Positions 36,697-45,733 of a stretch of DNA of 64,000 nucleotides are shown piece after piece (the first letter of the stretch is position 1; the number at the start of each line of letters is the position of its first letter). A program made the position numbers and the translations under genes. The notes beneath the pieces were generated by a model. The model did no database searches. It saw only the letters and a list, made by a program, of their open reading frames with translations, and was not told the DNA's origin. Source of the DNA: JBGAWK01 sp044227665 (GTDB lineage Bacteria; Bacteroidota; Bacteroidia; Chitinophagales; JADIYW01); the NCBI GenBank assembly GCA_044227665.1, contig JBGAWK010000006.1:18113-82112 (forward strand). The letters are read 5' to 3'.

Positions 36697-37875
36697 TTAC
36701 ATACTTGCTGATAAAGATTGTTGAATATCGGATTTGATGTCATCTATATGTTCCAATCCTACAGAAACTCTAACTGTACCATCATTAATTCCTGCGGCTC
36801 TGCGGACATTCTCAGTTATCTTGGAATGTGTGGTTGAAGCAGGATGGGTAGCAATCGTCCTACAGTCTCCAAGATTGGCAGTATGAGAGAACATCCTTAG
36901 GTTGTCTAAAAATCGCCTTCCTCTATCTATACCGCCTTTTACTTCAAAGGTAACGATACCACCGCCTTGCTTCATCTGGCGTAGGGCTAAATCATACTGA
37001 GGATGAGAGGGAAGGAATGGATAAGATACATGTAATATTTCAGGATGCTCCGACAGCCATTCTGCTAATGACAGGGCATTGGTGCAATGCCTATCCATGC
37101 GTACATGTAGTGTTTCTAAGCTTTTGGACAATATCCATGCGTTGAAAGGGGACATGGCGGGACCCGTTTGTCGGCAGAATGCTCTTACTTCTTTTATCAG
37201 TTCTTTGGAGGCTAGAATGCAGCCGCCTACTACTCTTCCTTGTCCATCAATAAATTTGGTGGCACTATGCGTAATAATATCTGCACCATATAGGGCAGGA
37301 TTTTGTAAATATGGCGTTGCAAAGCAATTGTCAATATTTACAAGGATGTTGTGTTTCTTACCTATATTGCAAAGGTATTCTAAGTCTATGAGTACCAAGC
37401 CTGGGTTTGAAGGTGTCTCGGCAAAGATCATCTTAGTATTGGGGCGTATTTGTGCCTCCCAAGTCTCGGGACTATTGATGTCAAAGAAGCTATGCTCTAT
37501 ACCCCATTTAGGCAAGAATTCGTTTAAGATGCGCATAGACGAAGAGAAAAGGGCACTGGAAGCCAGAATGTGGTCTCCGGATTTCACGAATGCCATAAAG
37601 CTGGCAAATACTGCTGCCATACCGGTAGCCGTGGCAAAGCCATCTTCCGTGCCTTCTAGTACACACATTTTTTCTATAAATTCACTAGTATTAGGATTGC
37701 TGAAACGCGAATAAATATTGCCTTCATATTCGTCGGCAAATAAAGCACGTGCCTGTTCAGCATCATCGAAGGTGAAACTAGAAGTAATATATATAGGTGA
37801 TGTATGTTCACGCTGCGTGCGCTCCATCTGCGTACGTATGGCTTTGGTCTCAAAATGCATATCGCAAATATCCAT
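36697..37875 (-). CDS. metZ: Trans-sulfuration enzyme, probably O-succinylhomoserine sulfhydrylase
   Basis: 392 residues, Cys/Met metabolism PLP family. The PLP-binding Lys207 lies in THSATKFIDGQG, with Asp182 in VNIDNCFATPYLQ, the phosphate loop TGMAAVFAS and the YSRFSNPNTSEFIEKM motif. The DGQGRVVGG segment and length favour MetZ (direct sulfhydrylation to homocysteine) over cystathionine synthase or lyase, but this is a subfamily judgement. It is 31 bp downstream of the M28 gene on the same strand. Together with metF it supports methionine synthesis. Confidence 0.88.
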   Translation of the reverse strand: MDICDMHFETKAIRTQMERTQREHTSPIYITSSFTFDDAEQARALFADEYEGNIYSRFSNPNTSEFIEKMCVLEGTEDGFATATGMAAVFASFMAFVKSGDHILASSALFSSSMRILNEFLPKWGIEHSFFDINSPETWEAQIRPNTKMIFAETPSNPGLVLIDLEYLCNIGKKHNILVNIDNCFATPYLQNPALYGADIITHSATKFIDGQGRVVGGCILASKELIKEVRAFCRQTGPAMSPFNAWILSKSLETLHVRMDRHCTNALSLAEWLSEHPEILHVSYPFLPSHPQYDLALRQMKQGGGIVTFEVKGGIDRGRRFLDNLRMFSHTANLGDCRTIATHPASTTHSKITENVRRAAGINDGTVRVSVGLEHIDDIKSDIQQSLSASM

Positions 37876-37906
37876 ATTAATTATCTCTAAAAAAAATAGA
37901 TGAAGT

Positions 37907-38896
37907 TTACAGATTGTAAATTACTGCCAATATAGTTTCTCCTACTGCCGATAACGAGGTTTTGTCCACGTTGCTCATGTCGTCATTATGGGTGTGCCAA
38001 TAGTGCGGGAATCCAGAAGGTGTGGAAGCGTCGTGATGTATGATATCTATGGTAGGAATTCCCAGAATTGTATTAATATAATAATGGTCGTCAATGATTG
38101 GCGGAGTCTCCGTCTTCACGAAAGAATTGCCATGTCCTAATTCTGCTGCCAGCGTCCATACTTTTTGCATAAATTCAGGTGCATAACGCATGGAAGTACC
38201 TTCCAATGTAAAGGTAGCCCCCTTGCCCCCCACCATATCCAATAGTATGCCTTGCTGAGCCGTATAGCCACGTATATGTGTATTGCGAGACCAGTATTGC
38301 GAGCCTAGGCAATAGGAGTTTTCAGAAGGTGGCAACATGGAAAACTCTGGCTGTCCCCAGTCTTCTACATCGAAGAATATTATATCTATACCATATTCTG
38401 GTCTTTGCATACGTAGTTGTCGCGCCACCTCCAGCAATACGCCTACACCGCTGCCACCATCATTTGCACCTGCTATAGCTTTGGTCTTATCCTGTATGTC
38501 TTGGTCTGCATAGGGGCGAGTGTCCCAATGTGCGCTCAATAGCATTCGTCGTGCTGCATCTGCATTAAAAGTGCCTATGATGTTGTAGCAGGGTACGGTC
38601 TTCCCATCAAATAATTTTACTGTAGTGGACTGTAAAATTACTGTATCACAATAGGCAGAAAGTTTTTGTACTAGATAATCTCGACATGCTTGGTGTGATG
38701 CAGTACCGGGTATGCGATTCCCAAATGCCACTTGTTTTTCTACGAAACCAAAGGCACTATCAGCGGAATATTGTGGTTTCTTTATTTCTGTGGCAGTCGC
38801 AGCATTTTCTTCACCTTTTTTTGCTGTCTTACAGCTACTAATTCCGCATAATAGAAATACGAATAGGGTAAAAAGAAATCCGTCTATTTTTATCAT
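37907..38896 (-). CDS. M28 family lipoprotein, glutaminyl-peptide cyclotransferase-like
   Basis: 329 residues from ATG 38896 (MIKIDGFLF); the frame is open further upstream but only through the nuclease remnant. A lipobox (LCGISSCKT, Cys22) predicts a lipoprotein. Zinc-site residues of M28: SAHWDTRPYAD (His123, Asp125), GANDGGSGVGV (Asp146), FFDVEDWG (Glu178) and a late His in IIHHDAS. The pattern VEDWG followed by YCLGSQYW is that of bacterial glutaminyl cyclases, which make N-terminal pyroglutamate on exported proteins; an aminopeptidase is the alternative. Confidence 0.87.
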   Translation of the reverse strand: MIKIDGFLFTLFVFLLCGISSCKTAKKGEENAATATEIKKPQYSADSAFGFVEKQVAFGNRIPGTASHQACRDYLVQKLSAYCDTVILQSTTVKLFDGKTVPCYNIIGTFNADAARRMLLSAHWDTRPYADQDIQDKTKAIAGANDGGSGVGVLLEVARQLRMQRPEYGIDIIFFDVEDWGQPEFSMLPPSENSYCLGSQYWSRNTHIRGYTAQQGILLDMVGGKGATFTLEGTSMRYAPEFMQKVWTLAAELGHGNSFVKTETPPIIDDHYYINTILGIPTIDIIHHDASTPSGFPHYWHTHNDDMSNVDKTSLSAVGETILAVIYNL

Positions 38897-38901
38897 TTGT
38901 A

Positions 38902-38909
38902 CAAAAGTA
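38902..38909 (-). promoter_or_regulatory. -7 box TACTTTTG of the M28 gene
   Basis: Perfect match on the minus strand ending 5 bp before ATG 38896. It implies that the M28 gene has its own start downstream of the nuclease remnant. Confidence 0.5.
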
Positions 38910-38940
38910 CGTGTAAGAGCCTTATCTTGGTAAATGACGG

Positions 38941-39038
38941 CTTTTATTTTTTTATGCTGATTTGCTCTTGTCCGTTGGCGATGATATTCGGCATGTCGTT
39001 GTAGGTATTGACTCGGCCTTTTACACATATTTGTTTGT
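38941..39038 (-). pseudogene. Remnant: duplicated 3' end of the nuclease gene
   Basis: These 98 bp match 42354-42451 with four differences, all transitions and no gaps. Read on the minus strand they encode KQICVKGRVNTYNDMPNII and on to the same C-terminus and stop as the intact nuclease, with two changed residues (Gly-Thr to Asp-Met) and two silent changes. Nothing upstream (39039-39193) looks like the rest of the nuclease; the frame stays open for only about 23 more codons of unrelated sequence. So this is a 5'-truncated copy, not a gene. Confidence 0.93.
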
Positions 39039-39193
39039 CTTTATGAGAAAAAAATGTGCTTGTATAACCCCAAGAAGTAAGATACTTCAACTTATACTAG
39101 TTGTATGTCATTCTCTATATGGTATACCATCACTATATACGGAGTTTATAAGTAATGTGCCCAAGGAGAGCGTATATATATGAAGACAAGCTA

Positions 39194-42079
39194 CTAATGG
39201 TGTGCACAGTTATGCTGACTGATTACGAAGGATTTGGTATGTATTGCATTTCCATTATATATTGCCAAATAATATATGCCTGCAGGAAGGTAGTGTGTGG
39301 GTAATATAATAGTGTTTTTACCCATCATAGTTTGATATTCAAAATTATCTATCAACTTCCCTTGACTATCAAATATATGTATATCTAATTCCTTTGCTAT
39401 GTCCGTGTTTATGATACATTCCATGCCATCCAATTCATATACAAAAGGATGTGGAAAATATACATCTATGCCTTTGGTATATTCTAAAATGCCAGTATTT
39501 ATCTGCTGCAAACTATCAATACTACTATAGTAATATTCATTATTTTGAAGTATTTGTTTTACTCTAAAATAGGGTTTATTGCTATAATTAGATATATCGG
39601 AAATGCCAAAATTGTAGCTAGTATGTGATATATTATATTTATGTGAGGCTAAGGAGTCTAAAGCATAAAAATGTAATTTATCTAAACTATTTTCAATAAT
39701 ATATTTATCGGCATACAACTCATTGATTACCGCCCATTGTAGTGTGGCATTATTTCCTAATAGCTGATGTGTTAGGGCTGTGAGGCTATCTAAAATAAAA
39801 TATACAGTATCATAATTAGAATATATATTGATACCATTTTGGAGTGTGAGCATAACCCTATAATAATTTAGCTTGTTATAAGGTAAGTTGTCTATATAGC
39901 GATATTGTAAAGAGTCTTTGAAAGCAGCGGGGTTTGTTGTTGCTATTTCTGTATAGGTAGTATTGTTGTTGCTTTTTTGAATGTGGTATTCTTTAGCTTT
40001 GTTTTGGAGAATCACCTGCCAGTCTATTTGAGCTGCCCTTTCTAGAGGAGTAGCATCTAATGATAAAATATTACTATCTATACTATATACCCATATAGGC
40101 GATGTCCATGCCAGAGAAGTGCCAGGGGCTAATCTGTTTTTTTGGGTAACACGTATATAGAATAAAGAATTATTATCATGAGATATATTGTGTGCTTTAA
40201 TATTAGAGATAATAGAATTCGGTGTTTCAGTATGTACTACATCATATATCGGATTGCCCAATGAAGAATAATTATGGTTCACAAAGTCCCACTTAAGCAC
40301 CTCTACTTTCTCTATGGTGTCAGTACCAATTACTTTTACAGCTAAATGCATAGCTGAGTCGGGATGTAGGTAAATATCATCACCCATAATGGCGTTATTA
40401 ATTTTAAAATCTACAATGATACGCTCTCCAGTAGTAGCATAAGTATGTCTGTTTTTAAATGCCTGAAAAATTGTATTTCGCTCAAGACTATCTGCTACTA
40501 CAGCAGTGATACCTTCCATGTGGCGACCACATTGAGCATAATGATTATCACCAGAAGCCATCACTCCAAGTTTCTCACCTAGTACCCAAGCATCCTGTGC
40601 ATAATAGGGTCCTTTAGCAGATCCAGAGGTAGGCCTTAGATTCTCATACGATAGGGGTGATAATGGATTATACAATTCACTCTGCCCTTGCCAGCTCATT
40701 ATCTCTATACAATTTTTATACTTTGAATTATAGTATTGTCCACTAAAGGCTGATCCCGAATTGACATCAGTAAATATATTAAAAATCTTACCTGTATGAT
40801 GTGGAATAGTGATGGATTCAATGCTCGAAGACATAGTATCTAAAGCATCCCAGATTTTCAAAATATCTTTATATAATCTCTTGGGCAGATTGGGTACTAA
40901 TGCTATATCTGCGTCTTTAAAATTGAATATACAATTATAATGTCCAGATGGGTTGTCGAAACTATTCTCATATCCCAAAAAGGTAACAAACTCACCGGGT
41001 TTGTTATATTGTACAGCGGCCTGCCGTTGCCATGACCATTCCATATTATTTAAACCAAAAGTATCCAAGATATTATCGGCATGGTCTGTAATACTAAAGA
41101 AGTCTAAGCCAGCTACCTTTTTGGCATACCTATGATAGTTACTACCCATACCATCACGGCTTTGTTCTCCATGTGTATGAAAATCACCCCAAAATATTCG
41201 CTTGTCCTCATTCTTTGTTACCATGATTGGGTTAAATATAGTAGTTGCGCCTCTTATCGCATTTGCATCATTAGAAACCTTTCCTTTTATATAAAAAATA
41301 CCAGTGTCTGATATATAGAAAGGCACTTCAATTATACCACTATCTGCTGCCGAAAAATGTATAAATGCTGGCAAATTATGGTGAATAGCATTAGTTTGAA
41401 TAGATACAGTGCCTTCGAACCCAATAGACACATTTTCGTGTTTATCTAGTGCAGAAATGTATGCTATAGAATTTTGACCACTAGAAAGAATAGACTTTGA
41501 AATAATTTGTAATGTATCGGCTTCGTCAGGTAAAAAATTAATCGTGGGCTTGTCATTTTGCAATAAATACCGACCATTATTAGATGTATCATAAGCCACC
41601 TCTACATTAGTATTAGTCGTAATAGCATGTGGTCTTGTCTCACTTCGAGCAGTAAGACCACCTAGATACACCCATATTGTATCACCAGCTTGCATTCTGT
41701 TTTGTTTTATGCCAAGGGTAATAATCTTATTACGTACATCATTATCCCAAATTGGGAGCGGTTCATCATTATAAGCATTTTGCACTGAAATAGTGGATAC
41801 TTTTGCAGTCGTACTACTCGTGGTAGCGGAAATATACCCATCTAATGCACTATTTGTTTTTTGTAAATCCTCCAAACCTCGCGGAGTTTTTATTTTGATA
41901 TTTGTATTTATAGGGATACTTTTTTGAAGAACTAAAGTTATAGTATATCTATCCTTCACCGCCACTACACCTTTATTTGGTGAGATAGTTTGTGTGGAAA
42001 TTTGTGCATTTGTAGTTATACATACACTTATATTTAACAATATAAGTGTGCTAAATAGTAGGGCTAAAAAATCTTTCAT
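39194..42079 (-). CDS. DUF3604/PHP-type metallohydrolase, secreted, with T9SS type A domain
   Basis: 961 residues. Signal peptide (to about 26), beta-sandwich region (30-290), then a PHP/DUF3604 metal-dependent domain: WGDFHTHGEQSRDG (299-303), SITDHAD (331-335), SGHYNCIF, TIPHHTGK, MASGDNHYAQCG and FKNRHTYATTGERI. Further beta-sandwich modules follow, then a type A sorting domain (last 80 residues, ending AGIYYLAIYNGNAIHTKSFVI). Probably surface-exposed; PHP relatives cut phosphoesters, but the substrate is unknown. The gene is visibly AT-rich (14 and 20 G+C in two sampled 60-base stretches against 31 in each of two flanking genes), suggesting transfer. Confidence 0.87.
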   Translation of the reverse strand: MKDFLALLFSTLILLNISVCITTNAQISTQTISPNKGVVAVKDRYTITLVLQKSIPINTNIKIKTPRGLEDLQKTNSALDGYISATTSSTTAKVSTISVQNAYNDEPLPIWDNDVRNKIITLGIKQNRMQAGDTIWVYLGGLTARSETRPHAITTNTNVEVAYDTSNNGRYLLQNDKPTINFLPDEADTLQIISKSILSSGQNSIAYISALDKHENVSIGFEGTVSIQTNAIHHNLPAFIHFSAADSGIIEVPFYISDTGIFYIKGKVSNDANAIRGATTIFNPIMVTKNEDKRIFWGDFHTHGEQSRDGMGSNYHRYAKKVAGLDFFSITDHADNILDTFGLNNMEWSWQRQAAVQYNKPGEFVTFLGYENSFDNPSGHYNCIFNFKDADIALVPNLPKRLYKDILKIWDALDTMSSSIESITIPHHTGKIFNIFTDVNSGSAFSGQYYNSKYKNCIEIMSWQGQSELYNPLSPLSYENLRPTSGSAKGPYYAQDAWVLGEKLGVMASGDNHYAQCGRHMEGITAVVADSLERNTIFQAFKNRHTYATTGERIIVDFKINNAIMGDDIYLHPDSAMHLAVKVIGTDTIEKVEVLKWDFVNHNYSSLGNPIYDVVHTETPNSIISNIKAHNISHDNNSLFYIRVTQKNRLAPGTSLAWTSPIWVYSIDSNILSLDATPLERAAQIDWQVILQNKAKEYHIQKSNNNTTYTEIATTNPAAFKDSLQYRYIDNLPYNKLNYYRVMLTLQNGINIYSNYDTVYFILDSLTALTHQLLGNNATLQWAVINELYADKYIIENSLDKLHFYALDSLASHKYNISHTSYNFGISDISNYSNKPYFRVKQILQNNEYYYSSIDSLQQINTGILEYTKGIDVYFPHPFVYELDGMECIINTDIAKELDIHIFDSQGKLIDNFEYQTMMGKNTIILPTHYLPAGIYYLAIYNGNAIHTKSFVISQHNCAHH

Positions 42080-42353
42080 AGTTAATAGATATTTATAGAT
42101 TACGAATATAGAAGATATGGTTGATATTTTTAGGAGTAATTTATAAATCTATTGTGGATCCATTTGTGGTATCAACTGAGTTGTAACAATTTCCGACTAG
42201 CGTAGCTGAAAATTCAAAGCTGATTTAGACAAAAAATGTAAAAACAGAGGTAGAGAATGATTTGGATTTTTTTACCAAGTAAATAGTATTTACAAATACG
42301 AATAGCTTAATACATGTTGTATTCATCACATGAATCCGCCTTGTAAGATGTTG
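42080..42353. other. AT-rich intergenic region between the DUF3604 and nuclease genes
   Basis: 274 bp without a credible ORF. A weak -7-like TATATTCG on the minus strand (42103-42110, one mismatch) could serve the DUF3604 gene. No terminator hairpin or mobile-element end was recognised. Confidence 0.5.
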
Positions 42354-42451
42354 CTTTTATTTTTTTATGCTGATTTGCTCTTGTCCGTTGGCAATGATAT
42401 TCGGCGTGCCGTTGTAGGTATTGACTCGACCTTTTACACATATTTGTTTGT
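42354..42451 (-). repeat. 98-bp direct repeat, parent copy in the nuclease 3' end
   Basis: Same orientation as 38941-39038, 3413 bp apart, 94 of 98 bases identical. It holds the last 31 codons and stop of the nuclease gene. The two copies frame the DUF3604 gene and its flanks. Confidence 0.95.
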
Positions 42452-43535
42452 TCAATAGTTCTTTTTCCGGTAGGTAGGAAAAATTTACTCTGTCTTTTTC
42501 CAATATTAGGACATAGAATGGGGTGTGAGGATACTTTTTGTCAAAGGTAATATAGGTAGGGTTGGATTTTCCATTTATATTATATTTAGTCGAAACTACA
42601 GTACCACAAATTGTACATTCCTCACCTATATAATATTTAGCTTGGAGGCTACCTACTTCGCCCTTGTCAAAGTCTATATCAATAGGCGGAATATTTTCTT
42701 TTGATGCAGAAGGCAGAGGCCATTGTTTGAGTCCTTTCTGAGCTTCTAACCTTACTTCTAGGCTGTCGGGTAGGGCAGGAAAGAAATCTATCCCTGTAAT
42801 TTTTTCTATGCTGTCTATGCTTACACTATATCTGTCTAGTTCGTAATATACATCTCTGTTAGGAAATAGAAATGCTGCTGCTTTGTATTCGGGAAGTGTA
42901 TAGTCTAGAATGATTTTATAAAATTGTTGTGGAATACTTACCCTTTGAGTACCCTGAGGTATTGTAGGCAGATTGTCCTTTAGTATGGGGCCAGTGACAA
43001 TATATAATTCTTTGGCATCTATACTCCATTCGCGCACTTGATTTTCCAGCATTGCCCATGCCCCTCTGTTGAGTTCCGGTACTTGGGGGGAAATATTACT
43101 ATAAAAAAATGATTCACTTAATGCCGTCTTACTCCATCGGAAGTCTGCGGAAGGTGCCATGTGTCCTCTGTCATATCCGGAATCCCAATAGTCCACAGAA
43201 TCTACAGTTGCGCTAGATACATCTGGGTCGGGACGGAAGTCATTGGTGCGCCCTACAGTGCCATATAGAATATCTTTGGTAAGGAGATGTAGCACCCAAT
43301 TGGGCTGTTCGTGTTTGTCGTTATAGCTTAATGCCAAGGCATGGTGTAATACTATTTCTTCGTCAGGAAGGGGTGACGGATACATAGTAGGTAAGAGTTT
43401 TTGTATATTCTGAAATTTTAGCTGCTCTAATACATGCAAAAGAGAATCGCTACCTATATTCGTATCTGTAGTTTGGGCAATGCCACTATATAGTTGGAAA
43501 GCAAGTAATAGGGATGTTATGATTCTTTTATTCAT
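42357..43535 (-). CDS. Secreted DNA/RNA non-specific endonuclease with C-terminal OB-like domain
   Basis: 392 residues. Signal peptide (ending YSGIAQ), then the beta-beta-alpha-metal nuclease domain with DRGHMAPSAD (Asp122, Arg123, Gly124, His125) and the metal-binding Asn147 in FFYSNISPQ. After about residue 290 comes a separate domain (ECTICGTVVSTKYNINGKSN, then KQICVKGRVNTYNGTPNII) with the strand pattern of an OB fold, so it may bind nucleic acid. It probably degrades extracellular DNA and RNA. It overlaps the upstream membrane protein gene by 8 bp. Confidence 0.92.
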   Translation of the reverse strand: MNKRIITSLLLAFQLYSGIAQTTDTNIGSDSLLHVLEQLKFQNIQKLLPTMYPSPLPDEEIVLHHALALSYNDKHEQPNWVLHLLTKDILYGTVGRTNDFRPDPDVSSATVDSVDYWDSGYDRGHMAPSADFRWSKTALSESFFYSNISPQVPELNRGAWAMLENQVREWSIDAKELYIVTGPILKDNLPTIPQGTQRVSIPQQFYKIILDYTLPEYKAAAFLFPNRDVYYELDRYSVSIDSIEKITGIDFFPALPDSLEVRLEAQKGLKQWPLPSASKENIPPIDIDFDKGEVGSLQAKYYIGEECTICGTVVSTKYNINGKSNPTYITFDKKYPHTPFYVLILEKDRVNFSYLPEKELLNKQICVKGRVNTYNGTPNIIANGQEQISIKK

Positions 43536-45606
43536 GTACGTGTGATTGCAAACTTCGTACCGTAAGGGATTTCGGAATTATACTATTGTCAGAAGTTTCG
43601 GCTTTCAAGGTATATTTTCCTGACGGTAAGGTCATATTGGCGATAGCAAAAATTTCTTTTTGCGAAATATTCGTGGAGTTAGATAGGCTGATTCTTTTGG
43701 TTAGGCTCAGATGATTTTCGTCTTCTAAGATAAATGTTATAGTGGGTAAGGACTTGGCAATAGTGCTAATATCAAAACTTAATGATATTGATATAGTATC
43801 TTTTTGAGGTAAAGAAAATGTTTTTGTCTCTTTCAAAGAGGATTTTTCATCCAAAATATATTCTCTAGGCGAGAGTTGTAGAGGAGAGAAAAACGAGACA
43901 GGCAATTCGTATAAGCTTACCTTGGCAGTAGTGCCTAAATATTTTGAAGACCTTAGCATTAGAATCTCCTCAGGGGCATTAATACTGTCGCTAACTACCA
44001 CTAATATAGGGTGTTGGGAGTGAAATCCGGCTATTAGAGATTTATCTAAATATTTGTCTGATAAAAGATTGATAGCACCAATGGCGTGAGCATGAGGTAT
44101 AGATGACAGGTAAGAAGAAATCAAGGGAATGCCAAGGTTGTAGGCTACCTTAGTACCTGAAAATACGCTCTTGTCGCTACGCAGTATTTCCCATACACCA
44201 CCGCCCTTATTAAAAAACGGCAATGATATAATAGCCTGATAATCGGTATTCTTTCTTTTGTGATTATCAAGTATTTTATCAAAATTATAATCTCTGATAT
44301 ATGAAAAAGCGATTCTTCCTCCTGTAGTTATAGGCTTGAAGACACTATTCAGATGATTATTAGCTTCATAAGCCCATAAGGACAGAAGGACACTAGTAAG
44401 TGTAAGTGCTGACACCGCTTGTGTTCTATATTCCATATAGGTTTTGATGCGATAGAGTGCCAATGCCGCCATAACTGTAAATACATAATAAAAAATCCAT
44501 GAGACCTGTATGACGGAAGGAATATGATACCATGCGTCCCATTGCGAAAATCTTTTATCTGGTGTGAATACGCCTATAGCCATACAGAGTATTACTGTAA
44601 TTACATACTTTGCAAAGCCTGTTCCTATGTCTAAATCTTTTTTACGAAGGTTGTTATAGAGTGTAGAGAATATAAAGATTATCAAGATAGATGCGATGCC
44701 TACATAACTTCTGAAATGTACGGGAAATTCTTGATATTGTATTATACGATGCAATACTTTTGCCGTAAGAGACTGCTGAGGCAAGAATAGCCATTCCAAA
44801 TGCATAATACGCCCCCCTTCTGAAGTAACATTATATAATCGTCCTTCCCCATCAAAAGCTCCGAACTTATAGAGACAGAAAGAATATAAACCTATCGCTA
44901 TAATTACACAGGACAAAAGGATAATGCTGTTTTGTATCCTGTTTTTCTGCCTGAAGAAGAGCACATTTACCAGGGCTAATACAGTCAGAAATAGGCTGCC
45001 TAGTGATAGGTAGTCAGTATGGAATCCAGCAGATACCAATAATATTATCACTATCCAAAAGGCATTAATATATCGTAATTTTTCGTTTACCTTCAATGTA
45101 AAGTACCATAATACAGGAATCGCTACAGAATATGAAAGGGCATAATTCCCTGAAATATTGGATAGCTGGGGCGATAAAAAGGTAATGAGAACGGTAGCCA
45201 CTGACGCATATCCAGAGCCTACTCCAAAATATTTCAAGATCTTATATAAATAATAGATACAGGGAAAAATGGATGCAAGCATCAATAAATTAATAAATAG
45301 TACGGTAAAGTCTTCAGTGCCTGAATGTCTCAAGGATAATTTATGTAAAAAATAGCTGAATAACGGCTGGCAATCCGAAGAAAAGATATTGGAACCATAC
45401 GGATAGTTCATGCCTGAAAATATGGAGTAACCATCATATTTTACATACCACATGGTAGTAAAATAATTCTTTATTCCTTCAGCATCATGAGCACATAGAA
45501 ATTCATTAAGATTAAATATAAGGGTATGTCCATGTGCTACAATTATTACTATTGCCATCAAAAAGGATAGATAGATATAATTGGTCGTATTTTTTCTTCT
45601 CGCCAT
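43528..45606 (-). CDS. GT-C-like multi-spanning membrane glycosyltransferase (putative)
   Basis: 692 residues with about 11-13 membrane helices in the first 430 and a soluble C-terminal part. The first periplasmic loop has acidic pairs (CAHDAEGIKNYF and FSSDCQPLFSY), the usual place for the catalytic Asp of GT-C enzymes that use lipid-linked sugars. I do not recognise a named subfamily. The C-terminal 150 residues form beta strands (YILDEKSSLKETKTFSL, GKYTLKAETSDNS), perhaps substrate binding. It is the upstream partner of the nuclease gene (8-bp overlap) and diverges from the hydrolase gene. Confidence 0.7.
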   Translation of the reverse strand: MARRKNTTNYIYLSFLMAIVIIVAHGHTLIFNLNEFLCAHDAEGIKNYFTTMWYVKYDGYSIFSGMNYPYGSNIFSSDCQPLFSYFLHKLSLRHSGTEDFTVLFINLLMLASIFPCIYYLYKILKYFGVGSGYASVATVLITFLSPQLSNISGNYALSYSVAIPVLWYFTLKVNEKLRYINAFWIVIILLVSAGFHTDYLSLGSLFLTVLALVNVLFFRQKNRIQNSIILLSCVIIAIGLYSFCLYKFGAFDGEGRLYNVTSEGGRIMHLEWLFLPQQSLTAKVLHRIIQYQEFPVHFRSYVGIASILIIFIFSTLYNNLRKKDLDIGTGFAKYVITVILCMAIGVFTPDKRFSQWDAWYHIPSVIQVSWIFYYVFTVMAALALYRIKTYMEYRTQAVSALTLTSVLLSLWAYEANNHLNSVFKPITTGGRIAFSYIRDYNFDKILDNHKRKNTDYQAIISLPFFNKGGGVWEILRSDKSVFSGTKVAYNLGIPLISSYLSSIPHAHAIGAINLLSDKYLDKSLIAGFHSQHPILVVVSDSINAPEEILMLRSSKYLGTTAKVSLYELPVSFFSPLQLSPREYILDEKSSLKETKTFSLPQKDTISISLSFDISTIAKSLPTITFILEDENHLSLTKRISLSNSTNISQKEIFAIANMTLPSGKYTLKAETSDNSIIPKSLTVRSLQSHVHE

Positions 45607-45733
45607 TCAGCTAACGAATATGAAGAAATATATTGTCAAAAACAAGAATTATGATAGTGGCAATGGAAATATGGGATGAGAAAGTTGTAAAAAATCTATA
45701 TTTAAAGTTTTTTTTTAAACATCTATTCATTTC

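Noticed and set aside
38897..39028. Upstream start of the M28 gene at 39028
   Set aside because: The added codons are an out-of-frame reading of the nuclease remnant; the lipoprotein signal begins at 38896.
38941..42451. Insertion sequence or transposon ended by the 98-bp repeats
   Set aside because: The repeats are coding sequence in direct orientation, no transposase or integrase lies between them, and no short target duplication was found.
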